Of a DNA stretch of 64,000 bases, positions 39,914 through 47,791 are shown piece after piece. Position numbers and translations under genes: made by a program. Every line of letters begins with the position of its first letter. Within the stretch, counting starts at the first letter, position 1. The notes under the pieces were generated by a model. That model was not told the DNA's origin. It saw only the letters and a program-made list of their open reading frames with translations, and did no database searches. Source of the stretch: Agrobacterium vitis (GTDB lineage Bacteria; Pseudomonadota; Alphaproteobacteria; Rhizobiales; Rhizobiaceae); contig NZ_AP023272.1 of NCBI RefSeq assembly GCF_013426735.1, positions 728,501 to 792,500 on the forward strand, written 5' to 3'.

Positions 39914-40317
39914 CGGTGCGGCCTATTCTGCTGGTTGCCGCCTGCGTTTTGCTGGATAGCGACGGACGCATTCTGCTGGCGCAAAGGCCGGAAGGAAAAT
40001 CGCTGGCCGGGCTCTGGGAATTTCCCGGCGGCAAGGTGGAACCCGGCGAAACCCCAGAAGAAACCCTGGTTCGAGAGCTGGAGGAAGAGCTTGGCATTGC
40101 CACGAAAATCCCATGCCTCGCGCCGCTGACCTTTGCCAGCCATACCTATGAAACATTCCACCTGCTGATGCCGCTCTATGTCTGCCGTCGCTATGAAGGC
40201 ATGCCGCAGGGTCGGGAAGGCCAGGCGATCAAATGGGTCAAGGCCCGGGATCTGCGATCCTATCCGATGCCGCCTGCTGATGAGCCGCTGATCCCATTCC
40301 TTTTGGATTTGCTATAA
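39910..40317 (+). CDS. mutT: 8-oxo-dGTP diphosphatase MutT-like Nudix protein
   Basis: A 135-residue Nudix hydrolase. The Nudix box is GGKVEPGETPEETLVRELEEELGI, matching G-x5-E-x7-REUXEEXGU with the catalytic glutamates; the N-terminus has VAACVLLDSDGRILLAQRPEG typical of MutT. It hydrolyses 8-oxo-dGTP to prevent A:C transversions. The ATGA overlap with the GNAT gene supports translational coupling. Confidence 0.93.
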   Translation: MTVRPILLVAACVLLDSDGRILLAQRPEGKSLAGLWEFPGGKVEPGETPEETLVRELEEELGIATKIPCLAPLTFASHTYETFHLLMPLYVCRRYEGMPQGREGQAIKWVKARDLRSYPMPPADEPLIPFLLDLL

Positions 40318-40361
40318 AGTCTGCCGTTTCAGGATAACCGGAATCCGAGTCCGATTTCAGG

Positions 40362-40370
40362 AATTATGCA
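40362..40370 (+). repeat. Dispersed AATTATGCA element copy
   Basis: AATTATGCA, preceded by CCGGAATCCGAGTCCGATTT and a short AGG, the same order (hairpin-prone GATTCCGAT-like run, then the core) as other copies in the window. It lies 45 bp after the mutT stop. Confidence 0.5.
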
Positions 40371-40451
40371 ACAGGTTTGTCCTGTGGAGCGGTGTGAAAT
40401 GCCGGGATAAGCCCAGCAGATGAGCCTTTGCTCACCGGTTTTTATCGTCGA

Positions 40452-40466
40452 TTAATACAAAGTTAA
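40452..40466. promoter_or_regulatory. Full CtrA-type binding site (TTAA-N7-TTAA)
   Basis: TTAATACAAAGTTAA matches the consensus of the alphaproteobacterial cell-cycle regulator CtrA exactly: two TTAA half-sites with 7 bases between. It lies 352 bp before the start of the 106-residue membrane protein and about 0.8 kb before the Flp pilin. CtrA controls pilA in Caulobacter. The distance is long, so a start site further up is implied; the link is inferred. Confidence 0.55.
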
Positions 40467-40818
40467 TCCTCAAACCGGCATTATTCCCTCATCATGCACA
40501 GGCGCTTCGTGCATCGTCTTATGTGCGTTGGGCGTCGGATGGCATGATCGCATGGGGCGCGGTATCGTTCGATAAAAAATAACGCAGGAATCTCAGGGCT
40601 TTACGATTCTATCGTGCAGGATTTTGCCTGCTGCGGTGTTTTGATGTTGGAACCCTCTTGGGTGCGATATCAAGAATCGAATCGGGTCATGGGGTGAGCA
40701 ACAGGGGTTTTGCATGTTCATTGATGCAAAACCTGCTGATCTATGTGGTCGATTGTGGGGCAATCGTCCGGCGGGCCATGGTCCGGGAAGAAGCCCTTTG
40801 GATTTTGTGAGGTTTGCG

Positions 40819-41139
40819 ATGACGCAGAAGGATTTCGGAAAGGGCGGACGGCAGTCGCGACGTGCGACTTCCAGGTCCGGTAGAATAGGTGTTGTCAACC
40901 TCGCCTTGCTGTTTGCCGTCACGGCCGTGGCGGTATCGCTGGTTCTGACGCCGATGCTTGCAGACAAGACCACGTCCGGTCAATTTGCCGCGCGACCGGC
41001 TGATGTCGATCGGATGAGCACGGGCTCCATTCCTGGCGAGCACGATGCCGGAAAACGCTACACGATCCGGCGCAGCGTCTTGCAGGAGACGCCCGGTTCC
41101 GTCTGTATCGTCAATCCCGGCAATGGGGATGCCTGCTGA
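40819..41139 (+). CDS. Conserved membrane-anchored protein with C-terminal cysteine pair
   Basis: A 106-residue protein. A strongly basic N-terminus (KGGRQSRRATSRSGR) is followed by one helix (about 25-46, VVNLALLFAVTAVAVSLVL), so the rest lies in the periplasm. The tail has the motif YTIRRSVLQETPGSVCIV and ends in GNGDAC, giving two cysteines that could form a disulfide. I have seen similar small proteins next to Flp pilin genes in rhizobia, but no function is assigned. The start at 40819 (MTQKDFGKGG) is chosen because it gives the usual basic end; the frame is open upstream to 40714. A Flp pilin gene follows after 132 bp. Confidence 0.72.
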   Translation: MTQKDFGKGGRQSRRATSRSGRIGVVNLALLFAVTAVAVSLVLTPMLADKTTSGQFAARPADVDRMSTGSIPGEHDAGKRYTIRRSVLQETPGSVCIVNPGNGDAC

Positions 41140-41271
41140 TAGCCTGTGATGGTATGGGCTAGGTGGTTTTGAAACCGGAAATATTTGAAAACAAACAGAC
41201 AGAGCGTTTTGGTATGACAAAACGTTCGCTTCGATCACCCATGCGGGGGCGCATGGTTTTAGGCTAGGGGT

Positions 41272-41460
41272 ATGATGGGGTTTTTGCGCCGGTTTTCCGG
41301 CTCGACGGCGATTTTTCGCCAAACATCTGGTGCGACTGCGATCGAGTATAGCCTGATCGCGGGGATAATCGCGGTGACGCTTTATCTGGCGCTTGGCGTT
41401 TATTACGAAGCGCTGGACAGGCTGTTTGATTCCATCATTGCCGCCATACCGCAAGCCTGA
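41272..41460 (+). CDS. Flp family type IVb pilin
   Basis: A 62-residue prepilin. The cleavage context is SGATAIEYSLIAG: processing after Gly20 would leave Ala21 as residue 1 and Glu25 at position +5, exactly as in Flp pilins, with the hydrophobic assembly helix behind it. The mature pilin is about 42 residues and polymerises into a thin tight-adherence (Tad) pilus. No cpa/tad assembly genes are within the window, so this is an orphan or unlinked pilin. Probably under CtrA control through the upstream site. Confidence 0.88.
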   Translation: MMGFLRRFSGSTAIFRQTSGATAIEYSLIAGIIAVTLYLALGVYYEALDRLFDSIIAAIPQA

Positions 41461-41503
41461 CCGGCAGTGCTTTAAGGCTTGCGGAAAGCATTTGAGTAAT
41501 CCT

Positions 41504-42373
41504 TTACGGCTTGCCGCCCAATGCGTCGGCGAGGCGGATTTTCGCAGACCCCGGCTTGAGCGGTTTGGGCTGGCTTTCATGCGGGGCCCAGCCTGACATG
41601 TAGATGATCGAGAAACTGGCGCGAATGCGGCCATCGGTATCGCTATAGCGTTCGGCATACAGCTCTGCAGCGCGCAGGAAGAACTGCCGGGTCAGCGGTT
41701 TGCGGCTGCGGGCGGCCAGCGGATTGGCCATGCCCATGGCTTTGAGATCGCGCATCAGCGCCAGAATTCCATCATATCGTACCGTATAGGTCTCGACATC
41801 GACAACCGGAAGGGCAAAGCCCGCCCGCTGCAACAGCCCGCCCATATCGCGCACATCGGCAAAGGGCATGACGCGGGGGCTTGCTCCGCCGCTGATTTCG
41901 ATCTCGGTCGTCAACAGCACATCGCGCAATTCGCCAAGCGTTCCGGCCCCGGGCAAGGCTGCCAGCAAAAGACCGTCAGGCTGGAGTGACCGGCGCATCT
42001 GGATCAGCAGCCCCGGCATGTCATTGGCAAGATGCAGGGCAAGCGGCGACAGCAGAAGATTGGCGCTCTGTTCGCCAAGTGGCAGATGCTCGATAGGGCC
42101 GGGGATCAGCGTTTCTCCCTGCCGGGCAAAGTGGCTGCTGGTTTCCACCCGCTGCAATTGGCCGATCCGTCCTGTTTCCAGACAGGCCCTCCCGACCCTG
42201 CCATCGATTCCGTGCAATTCGACTGCGGTTTCAAACCGGCGTTCCACCACAGCCAGACGCTCGATCAGTTCCTGTGCGACGATATCCAGCAGGAAACCGG
42301 CTCCGGCATCATCAGCGCCGAAGGCACGCTCGCGGTTGCGGACGATGAGATCAGGATCGAATAGCGGCTCCAT
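41504..42373 (-). CDS. SAM-dependent methyltransferase, BioC/NDUFAF5-like
   Basis: A 289-residue class I methyltransferase-like protein. The N-terminus LFDPDLIVRNRERAFG resembles the alphaproteobacterial relatives of NDUFAF5 (a complex I assembly arginine hydroxylase); the DIVAQELIERLAVVERRFETAVELHG stretch corresponds to the first strand, but motif I (the GxGxG loop) is degenerate (HGIDGRVGRA). LLLAALPGAGTLGELRDVL and PFADVRDMGGLLQRAGFALPVVD follow. It may be a hydroxylase rather than a methyltransferase, as for NDUFAF5. Divergent from comF. Confidence 0.8.
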   Translation of the reverse strand: MEPLFDPDLIVRNRERAFGADDAGAGFLLDIVAQELIERLAVVERRFETAVELHGIDGRVGRACLETGRIGQLQRVETSSHFARQGETLIPGPIEHLPLGEQSANLLLSPLALHLANDMPGLLIQMRRSLQPDGLLLAALPGAGTLGELRDVLLTTEIEISGGASPRVMPFADVRDMGGLLQRAGFALPVVDVETYTVRYDGILALMRDLKAMGMANPLAARSRKPLTRQFFLRAAELYAERYSDTDGRIRASFSIIYMSGWAPHESQPKPLKPGSAKIRLADALGGKP

Positions 42374-42414
42374 GGAGGCCTCCCGGTGTTGTTCTTCGAG
42401 ACACCAAGTGCCTA

Positions 42415-42424
42415 CTGCATAATT
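42415..42424 (-). repeat. Dispersed AATTATGCAG element copy
   Basis: CTGCATAATT, i.e. AATTATGCAG on the minus strand, preceded there by AAATCGATTCCGATTGATGC. It lies between the divergent methyltransferase and comF genes, 42 bp from the methyltransferase start. Confidence 0.5.
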
Positions 42425-42631
42425 GCATCAATCGGAATCGATTTGCGCAGGAAATCGCGTAATTGGGCTCGAACATTCCCGTGTTTACCCCAGGCGGATT
42501 CTGGACAGCTCTGTCCCCTTAAAGTTTCCAAGCGGCTTGAATCCTCTTGGGTGTTGAGTGCAGTATATCGCACCTGCGCTTTTATGGTGCATTCATGGGC
42601 CTTGGGCGAGATCGGGTTAGGGTATATCGGT

Positions 42632-43447
42632 ATGATGCGGGCGAATGGAGGCAGGGTGGACCATATCCGGCAGGTCAGGGACAGCATGGTGGCCCTGGCC
42701 CATCGCGGTTTTCGGGGGATGCAAATGGCCGGCCGGGCGCTGCGCGATCTGGTCTATCCCCCCGGCTGCGCCACCTGCGGTCTGCCGGTTGCCAAGGCTG
42801 GAAGCCTGTGTTCCGATTGCTGGTTCTCGGTGCGGTTTATCGAGCGGCCCTATTGTGAAATTCTCGGTCTGCCTTTCGGTTTTGATCCAGGCCAGGGCAT
42901 GGTTTGCGCCGAGGCGATTGCCAATCCTCCGGTTTTCGACCGGCTGCGGGCGGCGGTTGTGCATGACGGTGCGGCGCGTGATCTGGTCCATCGGCTGAAA
43001 TATGGCGACAGGACCGATCTGGCACCGATGATGGCGCATTGGATGATCCGGGCTGGCGGCCAGGAACTGCTCCGCGCCGATGCGATCCTGCCGGTGCCGC
43101 TACATCGCTGGCGGTTGTTTTCACGCCAATATAACCAATCGGCGGAATTGGGCCGGGCCTTGGCCGGGCTGTCAGATAAACCCTTCCTGCCGGGAGTTTT
43201 GACGCGGGTGAAGCGGACACAAAAGCAGGTTGGGCTGACGGAGAAGGCGCGGGCGGACAATGTTCGTGGCGCTTTCAAAGTGGCGGAAAACCGCCGCGAT
43301 CAGGTGTTTGGCCGCCATCTGGTGCTGGTCGATGATGTCTACACGACAGGGGCCACGGTCAGTGCTGCGACCCGCGCGCTGAAGCGGGCGGGGGCAGTGG
43401 AAGTCACGGTCTTGACCTTTGCAATGGCGCTTGTAACACCTATATGA
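42632..43447 (+). CDS. comF: ComF family protein / phosphoribosyltransferase-like
   Basis: A 271-residue ComF relative. N-terminal zinc-ribbon cysteines C46, C49 (GCATC) and C60, C63 (CSDC) are followed by a phosphoribosyltransferase fold with the PRPP loop VLVDDVYTTGAT at about residues 231-242. In naturally competent bacteria ComF acts in DNA uptake; in other bacteria the role is unclear. The start at 42632 (MMRANGGRV) is uncertain: the frame is open to 42386 and other in-frame starts exist. It is followed at 51 bp by grxC, and the next genes may be one transcription unit. Confidence 0.9.
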   Translation: MMRANGGRVDHIRQVRDSMVALAHRGFRGMQMAGRALRDLVYPPGCATCGLPVAKAGSLCSDCWFSVRFIERPYCEILGLPFGFDPGQGMVCAEAIANPPVFDRLRAAVVHDGAARDLVHRLKYGDRTDLAPMMAHWMIRAGGQELLRADAILPVPLHRWRLFSRQYNQSAELGRALAGLSDKPFLPGVLTRVKRTQKQVGLTEKARADNVRGAFKVAENRRDQVFGRHLVLVDDVYTTGATVSAATRALKRAGAVEVTVLTFAMALVTPI

Positions 43448-43498
43448 GATGACAATACTGATAGACATTATTTCATCAACAATGAACCGGAGACGAGC

Positions 43499-43753
43499 AT
43501 GGCGTCCGTGATCATCTATACGCGGAAATATTGTGAATATTGCGCCCGCGCCAAGGCGCTTCTGACCACCAAGGGCGTGGCTTTTACCGAGGTCGATGCA
43601 ACGGGCAATGCGGAACTGCGCCAGGAAATGGTCGATAAATCCGGTCGCAATACCTTTCCGCAGATCTTCATCGACGCCACCCATGTCGGTGGTTGCGATG
43701 ATCTGCATGCGCTGGAACGGGCCGGAAAGCTCGATCCGATGCTGGCGGCCTGA
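43499..43753 (+). CDS. grxC: Glutaredoxin 3
   Basis: An 84-residue dithiol glutaredoxin reducing protein disulfides and glutathione adducts. The active site is C12-E-Y-C15 instead of the more usual CPYC; TFPQIFID (cis-Pro) and HVGGCDDLHAL (glutathione-binding GG and D) are in place. GAGACGAGC precedes the ATG. It is the first of four tightly spaced genes leading to DUF3291. Confidence 0.94.
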   Translation: MASVIIYTRKYCEYCARAKALLTTKGVAFTEVDATGNAELRQEMVDKSGRNTFPQIFIDATHVGGCDDLHALERAGKLDPMLAA

Positions 43754-43762
43754 GGACATGTC

Positions 43763-44620
43763 ATGACCATTGCGGTTGCAGCCCTGCAAATGTGCTCAGG
43801 CACCGATCTTGAGAAGAATGCCGCTACCATGGCGCGTTTGGTGCGCGAGGCGGCAGCAGCAGGGGCGATCTATGTTCAGACCCCGGAAATGACCGGGGCC
43901 TTGCAGCGTAACCGGGACGCCTTGAGGGCCATGCTGCGCGATGACGACAATGACTTGATTGCCATGACTGCGGCCCAACTGGCTGGCGAACTGAAGATCC
44001 ATGTCCATGTCGGTTCGACGGCGATTGCCCGTGCGGATGGGATGATTGCCAATCGCGGCCTGTTGTTTGGCCCGAATGGTCGGCGGATCTGCACCTATGA
44101 CAAGATCCATATGTTCGATGTGGATCTGGACAATGGTGAAAGCTGGCGGGAAAGCGCCGCTTATGCGCCCGGAAAGAACGCTTGCGTTGCAGATTTGCCC
44201 TTCGCCAGGCTCGGCTTTGCGATTTGCTATGATGTGCGGTTTCCCTCGCTGTTTCGCACCGAAGCCATGGCGGGTGCCGACATTCTGACGGTGCCAGCGG
44301 CTTTCACCCGGCAGACCGGCGAGGCGCATTGGCATATCCTGCTCAGAGCGCGGGCCATCGAGAATGGTGCGTTCGTGATCGCTGCTGCCCAAGGCGGCAC
44401 CCATGAGGACGGACGCGAAACCTATGGGCATTCACTGATCATCGATCCCTGGGGAAAAATCCTGGCGGAAGGCCCGGCGGCGGGCGAGGCCGTGGTGATG
44501 GCTGAGATCGATCTCGATGCCGTCAAGGCGGCGCGGATGAAGATCCCCAACCTCAAAAATGGCCGCGATTTCAATCTCGACATGGTTCCAACGCTCGCCA
44601 AGGGAGGGCAGACGGTTTGA
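43763..44620 (+). CDS. Carbon-nitrogen hydrolase (Nit2-like)
   Basis: A 285-residue nitrilase-superfamily amidase. The catalytic triad is E42 (TPEMTG), K114 (YDKIHMFD) and C155 (FAICYDVRFP); the overall pattern matches Nit2/NitFhit-like omega-amidases that remove deaminated glutathione or ketoglutaramate. The family usually repairs metabolites made by transaminase side reactions. It begins 9 bp after grxC, fitting a link with glutathione metabolism, and overlaps the TTG start of DUF1178. Confidence 0.92.
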   Translation: MTIAVAALQMCSGTDLEKNAATMARLVREAAAAGAIYVQTPEMTGALQRNRDALRAMLRDDDNDLIAMTAAQLAGELKIHVHVGSTAIARADGMIANRGLLFGPNGRRICTYDKIHMFDVDLDNGESWRESAAYAPGKNACVADLPFARLGFAICYDVRFPSLFRTEAMAGADILTVPAAFTRQTGEAHWHILLRARAIENGAFVIAAAQGGTHEDGRETYGHSLIIDPWGKILAEGPAAGEAVVMAEIDLDAVKAARMKIPNLKNGRDFNLDMVPTLAKGGQTV

Positions 44621-45045
44621 TCCGCTATTCCCTCATCTGCGATCAGGCCCATGAATTTGAGGGCTGGTTTGCGCAAAGCGATGATTTCGACCGCCAGAAA
44701 GCCAGTGGCTTTTTGACCTGCCCGGTCTGTTCTTCCGCCTCCATTTCCAAAAGCCTGATGGCGCCGATGGTCTCGACGGCGCGCGGCAAGGAAGAACGGC
44801 AGAAGGTGGCCTATGACGCTGCCCAGCGTGAAGCCTTCCTGAAGTTGAAGGAGGCGGTTGCGACCGTCAGGGCCAATAGCGAAGATGTCGGCGAGCGATT
44901 TCCCGAAGAGGCCCGCAAGATCCATTACGGCGAGGCCGATGCCCGCGGGATTATTGGCAATGCCAGCCCCGACGAGGCGCGCGCCCTGATCGAGGAAGGC
45001 ATCGAAATTGCCCCCCTGCCGGTTCTGCCTGACGATGTGAATTGA
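44617..45045 (+). CDS. DUF1178 family protein
   Basis: A 142-residue protein with an N-terminal zinc-ribbon-like motif: MIRYSLICDQAHEFEGWF, then FLTCPVCSSASISKSLMAP, giving C9, C32 and C35, one short of a full four-Cys ribbon unless the His of the first motif helps. The rest is helical with FPEEARKIHYGEADARGIIGNASPDEARALIEEGI, the typical DUF1178 tail. The start is a TTG at 44617, set by GGGAGGG eight bases earlier; it overlaps the nitrilase stop. Function unknown. Confidence 0.85.
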   Translation: MIRYSLICDQAHEFEGWFAQSDDFDRQKASGFLTCPVCSSASISKSLMAPMVSTARGKEERQKVAYDAAQREAFLKLKEAVATVRANSEDVGERFPEEARKIHYGEADARGIIGNASPDEARALIEEGIEIAPLPVLPDDVN

Positions 45046-45047
45046 GC

Positions 45048-45629
45048 ATGTCGTCCACCCATCACCTCGCGCTCTATAATTTCGGCCTGCATGTCGCGCC
45101 ATCTGGAGATCCGGCCATTCAGGGCTTTGTTGACCGCGAGCCTCTTAATTTTGAGGCCGCTACGCGCTCCACGGGCTTTATCGACCGTTCCGGTTATGAG
45201 GGCGAACCGGGGCCGGGAAGCTGGGGCGTGCAGGTGTTTCCGCGTTTTATGGAAGGCAGCGGCTTTACCTCCGGTCCATCATCTCTTTCACTCTGGCAAG
45301 ACCCGGAAACGCTGATGGCTTTCTCCTATAATGGGGTCCATGCCGACGCCCTGAAACACGCTCGCCACTGGAATGTGAAGCAGACCTGGCCTTCTTTGGT
45401 GCTCTGGTGGGTGCCAGTTGGCAGCAGACCGCAATGGTCGGATGGTGTGGAAAGGCTCGAGCATCTCGCCGATCACGGCCCGACGCCCTTCGGCTTCACG
45501 TTCAAGCAGGCTTTCGCTGAGGATGGTACATCCTATCATCTTGACCGAGCGCGGATAAAGCAGCTTGCCACCGACAATTGCGCCCGCCAGCAGGACTTGC
45601 TGGAACGCCTTGCCTCAATGCCGGTATGA
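45048..45629 (+). CDS. DUF3291 domain-containing protein
   Basis: A 193-residue protein with the DUF3291 pattern: HHLALYNFGLHVAP near the N-terminus, GEPGPGSWGVQVFPRF in the middle and PSLVLWWVPVGSRPQWSDGVERLEHLADHGPTPFGFTFKQAF near the end. This is a dimeric ferredoxin-like fold of the antibiotic-monooxygenase class; the function is unknown. The ATG at 45048 is 2 bases past the DUF1178 stop; a TTG 6 bases earlier is the alternative. It converges with ubiG, 6 bp away. Confidence 0.88.
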   Translation: MSSTHHLALYNFGLHVAPSGDPAIQGFVDREPLNFEAATRSTGFIDRSGYEGEPGPGSWGVQVFPRFMEGSGFTSGPSSLSLWQDPETLMAFSYNGVHADALKHARHWNVKQTWPSLVLWWVPVGSRPQWSDGVERLEHLADHGPTPFGFTFKQAFAEDGTSYHLDRARIKQLATDNCARQQDLLERLASMPV

Positions 45630-45635
45630 GATGGT

Positions 45636-46394
45636 TCACTCCGGGGTGGACGTCGGCCTGCGGGTCAGCATCATGTAATTGACATCAGTGTCGGAGGACA
45701 GGTTCCACTGGTTCTGGAACGGGTTGAAGAAGACACCGACAGTCTCGGACACATTCATGCCTGCGCCGAGGATTGGCTTTTCCAATTCTTCCGGGCGCAC
45801 CAGTTTTTCATATTGATGGGTGCCGCGCGGCAGCCAGCGCAAGACATATTCGCAGGCACCGATGGCCAGCGCCGCAGCCTTCAAGGTACGGTTGATGGTC
45901 GAAATCAGCATGATCCCGCCGGGGCGGACCATGGAGGCGCAGGTGGAGATGAAATACTCGACATTGGCGACATGCTCAACGACTTCCATATTCAGCACGA
46001 TATCGAAGCTTTCGCCAGCAGCGGCCAGGGCCTCGGCGGTGACGGCGCGGTAATCCACGCTTACGCCGGTCTGGGCGGCATGGGTCTGGGCAATACCGAT
46101 ATTCTTGGCGGAGGCATCAGCGCCCAGCACGTCGGCGCCCATGCGGGCAATGGGTTCCGACAGCAAGCCGCCGCCACAGCCGATGTCGAGAACCCGCAGG
46201 CCCGATAGCGGCTGATTGGAGCGTGGATCGCGCTGATAATTTTCGCAGGCTTTGTCGCGGATATAGGCAAGGCGCACCGGATTGATCTTATGCAGCGGCT
46301 TGAATTTGCCGGTGGGGTCCCACCATTCGGCAGCCATGGCGGAAAAGCGGTCGACCTCGGCCTGATCGATGGTGCTCTTGGCGGTCTCGCTCAT
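45636..46394 (-). CDS. ubiG: Ubiquinone biosynthesis O-methyltransferase
   Basis: Performs both O-methylation steps in ubiquinone synthesis. The 252-residue protein starts ahead of [33 protein letters not shown], the conserved UbiG front, and has the SAM loop [20 protein letters not shown], then NMEVVEHV and [16 protein letters not shown]. The ATG at 46394 has AGGAG just upstream. It converges with the DUF3291 gene and diverges from the SH3 protein. Confidence 0.95.
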   Translation of the reverse strand: MSETAKSTIDQAEVDRFSAMAAEWWDPTGKFKPLHKINPVRLAYIRDKACENYQRDPRSNQPLSGLRVLDIGCGGGLLSEPIARMGADVLGADASAKNIGIAQTHAAQTGVSVDYRAVTAEALAAAGESFDIVLNMEVVEHVANVEYFISTCASMVRPGGIMLISTINRTLKAAALAIGACEYVLRWLPRGTHQYEKLVRPEELEKPILGAGMNVSETVGVFFNPFQNQWNLSSDTDVNYMMLTRRPTSTPE

Positions 46395-46758
46395 CGGGTT
46401 CTCCTGACTGGGCTGCATTCCATAGCTTTGTTGATTCGGGGCTTTGTTGATCCGGGCGGATATCTCAAGGCTCACTACCGCGTTTTGCGCTGCCGCGCCA
46501 TCCTAGAGGCGCAGTCGCTTCGCCGTCTCTTGCGTGAGGTCGGACGATCCGGGCTTAAAGTCAAGGGTGAGCGACACCTTGTCGCTTCAAAACATGCCGC
46601 CTCAAAAAAGCCGGAGGACATTGCTTGACATAAGCGGGTCAAGTGCGGTGGGGCGCTGGGGGGAACAAATTGCTCCTGATGGCGTTACCATGCCGCATGA
46701 ACCCAATTCCAATTGGCGGGACAAGCCAAGGTCAGGGACGGCCAAGGAGATCAGATCG
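46395..46758. other. Intergenic region between ubiG and SH3 protein genes
   Basis: About 360 bases between divergent genes. The frame of the SH3 gene is open back to 46534, but GC-rich sequence with no ribosome-binding site and no signal peptide makes that unlikely to be coding. No repeat or terminator is seen. The SH3 gene's ribosome-binding site AAGGAGA is at 46744-46750. Confidence 0.4.
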
Positions 46759-47652
46759 ATGAAACCACTTTACCTGTCGGCCTTTGCAGGGCTGATGGCA
46801 GTTGCCTTGCCGGCGGCCGCTGAGGCGGCCCAGGCATTTGCGACTGCGAATGTTAACTTGCGGGCCGGGCCCAGCACACAATATCCCCCTGTTCTGGTCG
46901 TGCCAGCCGGTAATTCCGTGCGGATCTTCGGCTGCCTGTCTTCGGCCAATTGGTGCGATGTCGGTTACGCGGGCTATCGCGGCTGGATTTCCGGCAGCTA
47001 TTTGCAGACGCAATATTCCAACCGCCGGGTCTATGTCGATCCGGATTATTATCAGCCGCTCGGCATTCCGACCGTGACCTTCCAGGTTGATAATTATTGG
47101 GATCGCTATTATCGCGGCCGCGATTTTTACCGCGAACGGGATCGCTGGCGCCGTGCGCCGCCACCGCCGCCGGTTTGGCGCCGCGATGGTCCACCGCCCC
47201 GCTTCATGGGTGGTGATGGTCCCCCGCCTCCAGGCGCACCTGACATGGATCGCCGTCGTGGACCGGACCCAAGGATGCAAGATCCGCGAATGGACGGCGA
47301 CCGTGACCGGATGATGCGCGATGACCGGCAGAGGCCTCGCCCGGATGATCGTCGGCCAGATGATCGCAGGCAAGATGACAGGCGGCCAGACGATAGGCGC
47401 CCGGACGACAGGCGTCCCGATAACAGAGGGCCGGATAACATGCGCCCCGGTGATATGCGTCCAGGCGATCAGCGTCGTGACCAGATGCAGCCGCCACAAG
47501 GCCAGCGTCCTGATCGGCCAGACCGCAATGCGCCGGATGGAAACCGTCCGCCGCCACCGCCGCCGCCAGCGCCGGGTCAGGCTGCCCCGCCACCGCCGCC
47601 ACCACCGGGTGCTGCCTGCGTACCCAACACGCCGAATTGCCCGCCACGGTAA
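46759..47652 (+). CDS. Exported SH3-domain protein with Asp/Arg repeats and Pro-rich tail
   Basis: A 297-residue exported protein. A signal peptide (about 1-22) leads to a bacterial SH3 domain (about 25-90: ANVNLRAGPSTQYPPV, NWCDVGYAGYRGWISGSYLQ), then YDPDYYQP-like linker, and a long low-complexity part: Arg/Asp-rich PDDRRPDDRR copies (about 197-228, five-residue repeats) and a Pro-rich end (PPPPPPPAPGQAAPPPPPPPG) before CVPNTPNCPPR. SH3b domains often bind peptidoglycan. The start at 46759 has AAGGAGA. Rhizobia carry related SH3 proteins; function unknown. Ends at a clear terminator. Confidence 0.85.
   Translation: MKPLYLSAFAGLMAVALPAAAEAAQAFATANVNLRAGPSTQYPPVLVVPAGNSVRIFGCLSSANWCDVGYAGYRGWISGSYLQTQYSNRRVYVDPDYYQPLGIPTVTFQVDNYWDRYYRGRDFYRERDRWRRAPPPPPVWRRDGPPPRFMGGDGPPPPGAPDMDRRRGPDPRMQDPRMDGDRDRMMRDDRQRPRPDDRRPDDRRQDDRRPDDRRPDDRRPDNRGPDNMRPGDMRPGDQRRDQMQPPQGQRPDRPDRNAPDGNRPPPPPPPAPGQAAPPPPPPPGAACVPNTPNCPPR
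47336..47450 (+). repeat. 15-bp coding repeat for PDDRR units
   Basis: Inside the SH3 gene about seven imperfect 15-bp units encode PDDRR, PDDRR, QDDRR, PDDRR, PDDRR, PDDRR, PDNRG. Synonymous and single-base differences between units indicate they are old rather than freshly amplified. Confidence 0.7.
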
Positions 47653-47684
47653 TCAGGCGCGGAACCGAGCTACAGATATTGGAA

Positions 47685-47710
47685 AGGGCCGCTTTAAGCG
47701 GCCCTTTTTT
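47685..47710 (+). terminator. Rho-independent terminator after the SH3 gene
   Basis: AGGGCCGC (47685-47692) pairs with GCGGCCCT (47698-47705) around TTTAA, followed by TTTTT. The stem begins 33 bp past the stop codon. Confidence 0.9.
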
Positions 47711-47791
47711 CATGCGGTTAATTTAAAATCTTGTTGCGTACCCTATCCCGCGCAAAGGTCGAGCAGGGCGTGAGCAACGCTCTTTGCTGTA

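Larger units (their letters stand above)
40318..40818. other. Long intergenic region with CtrA box and repeat motif
   Basis: About 500 bases between mutT and the 106-residue membrane protein. It contains one copy of the dispersed AATTATGCA motif (40362-40370) and a perfect TTAA-N7-TTAA site (40452-40466). An in-frame extension of the next gene to 40714 is open but lacks a ribosome-binding site. The promoter of the pilin module is expected here. Confidence 0.5.

Noticed and set aside
47336..47450. A CRISPR-like array in the SH3 gene
   Set aside because: The repeats are contiguous, coding and 15 bp long, without spacers.
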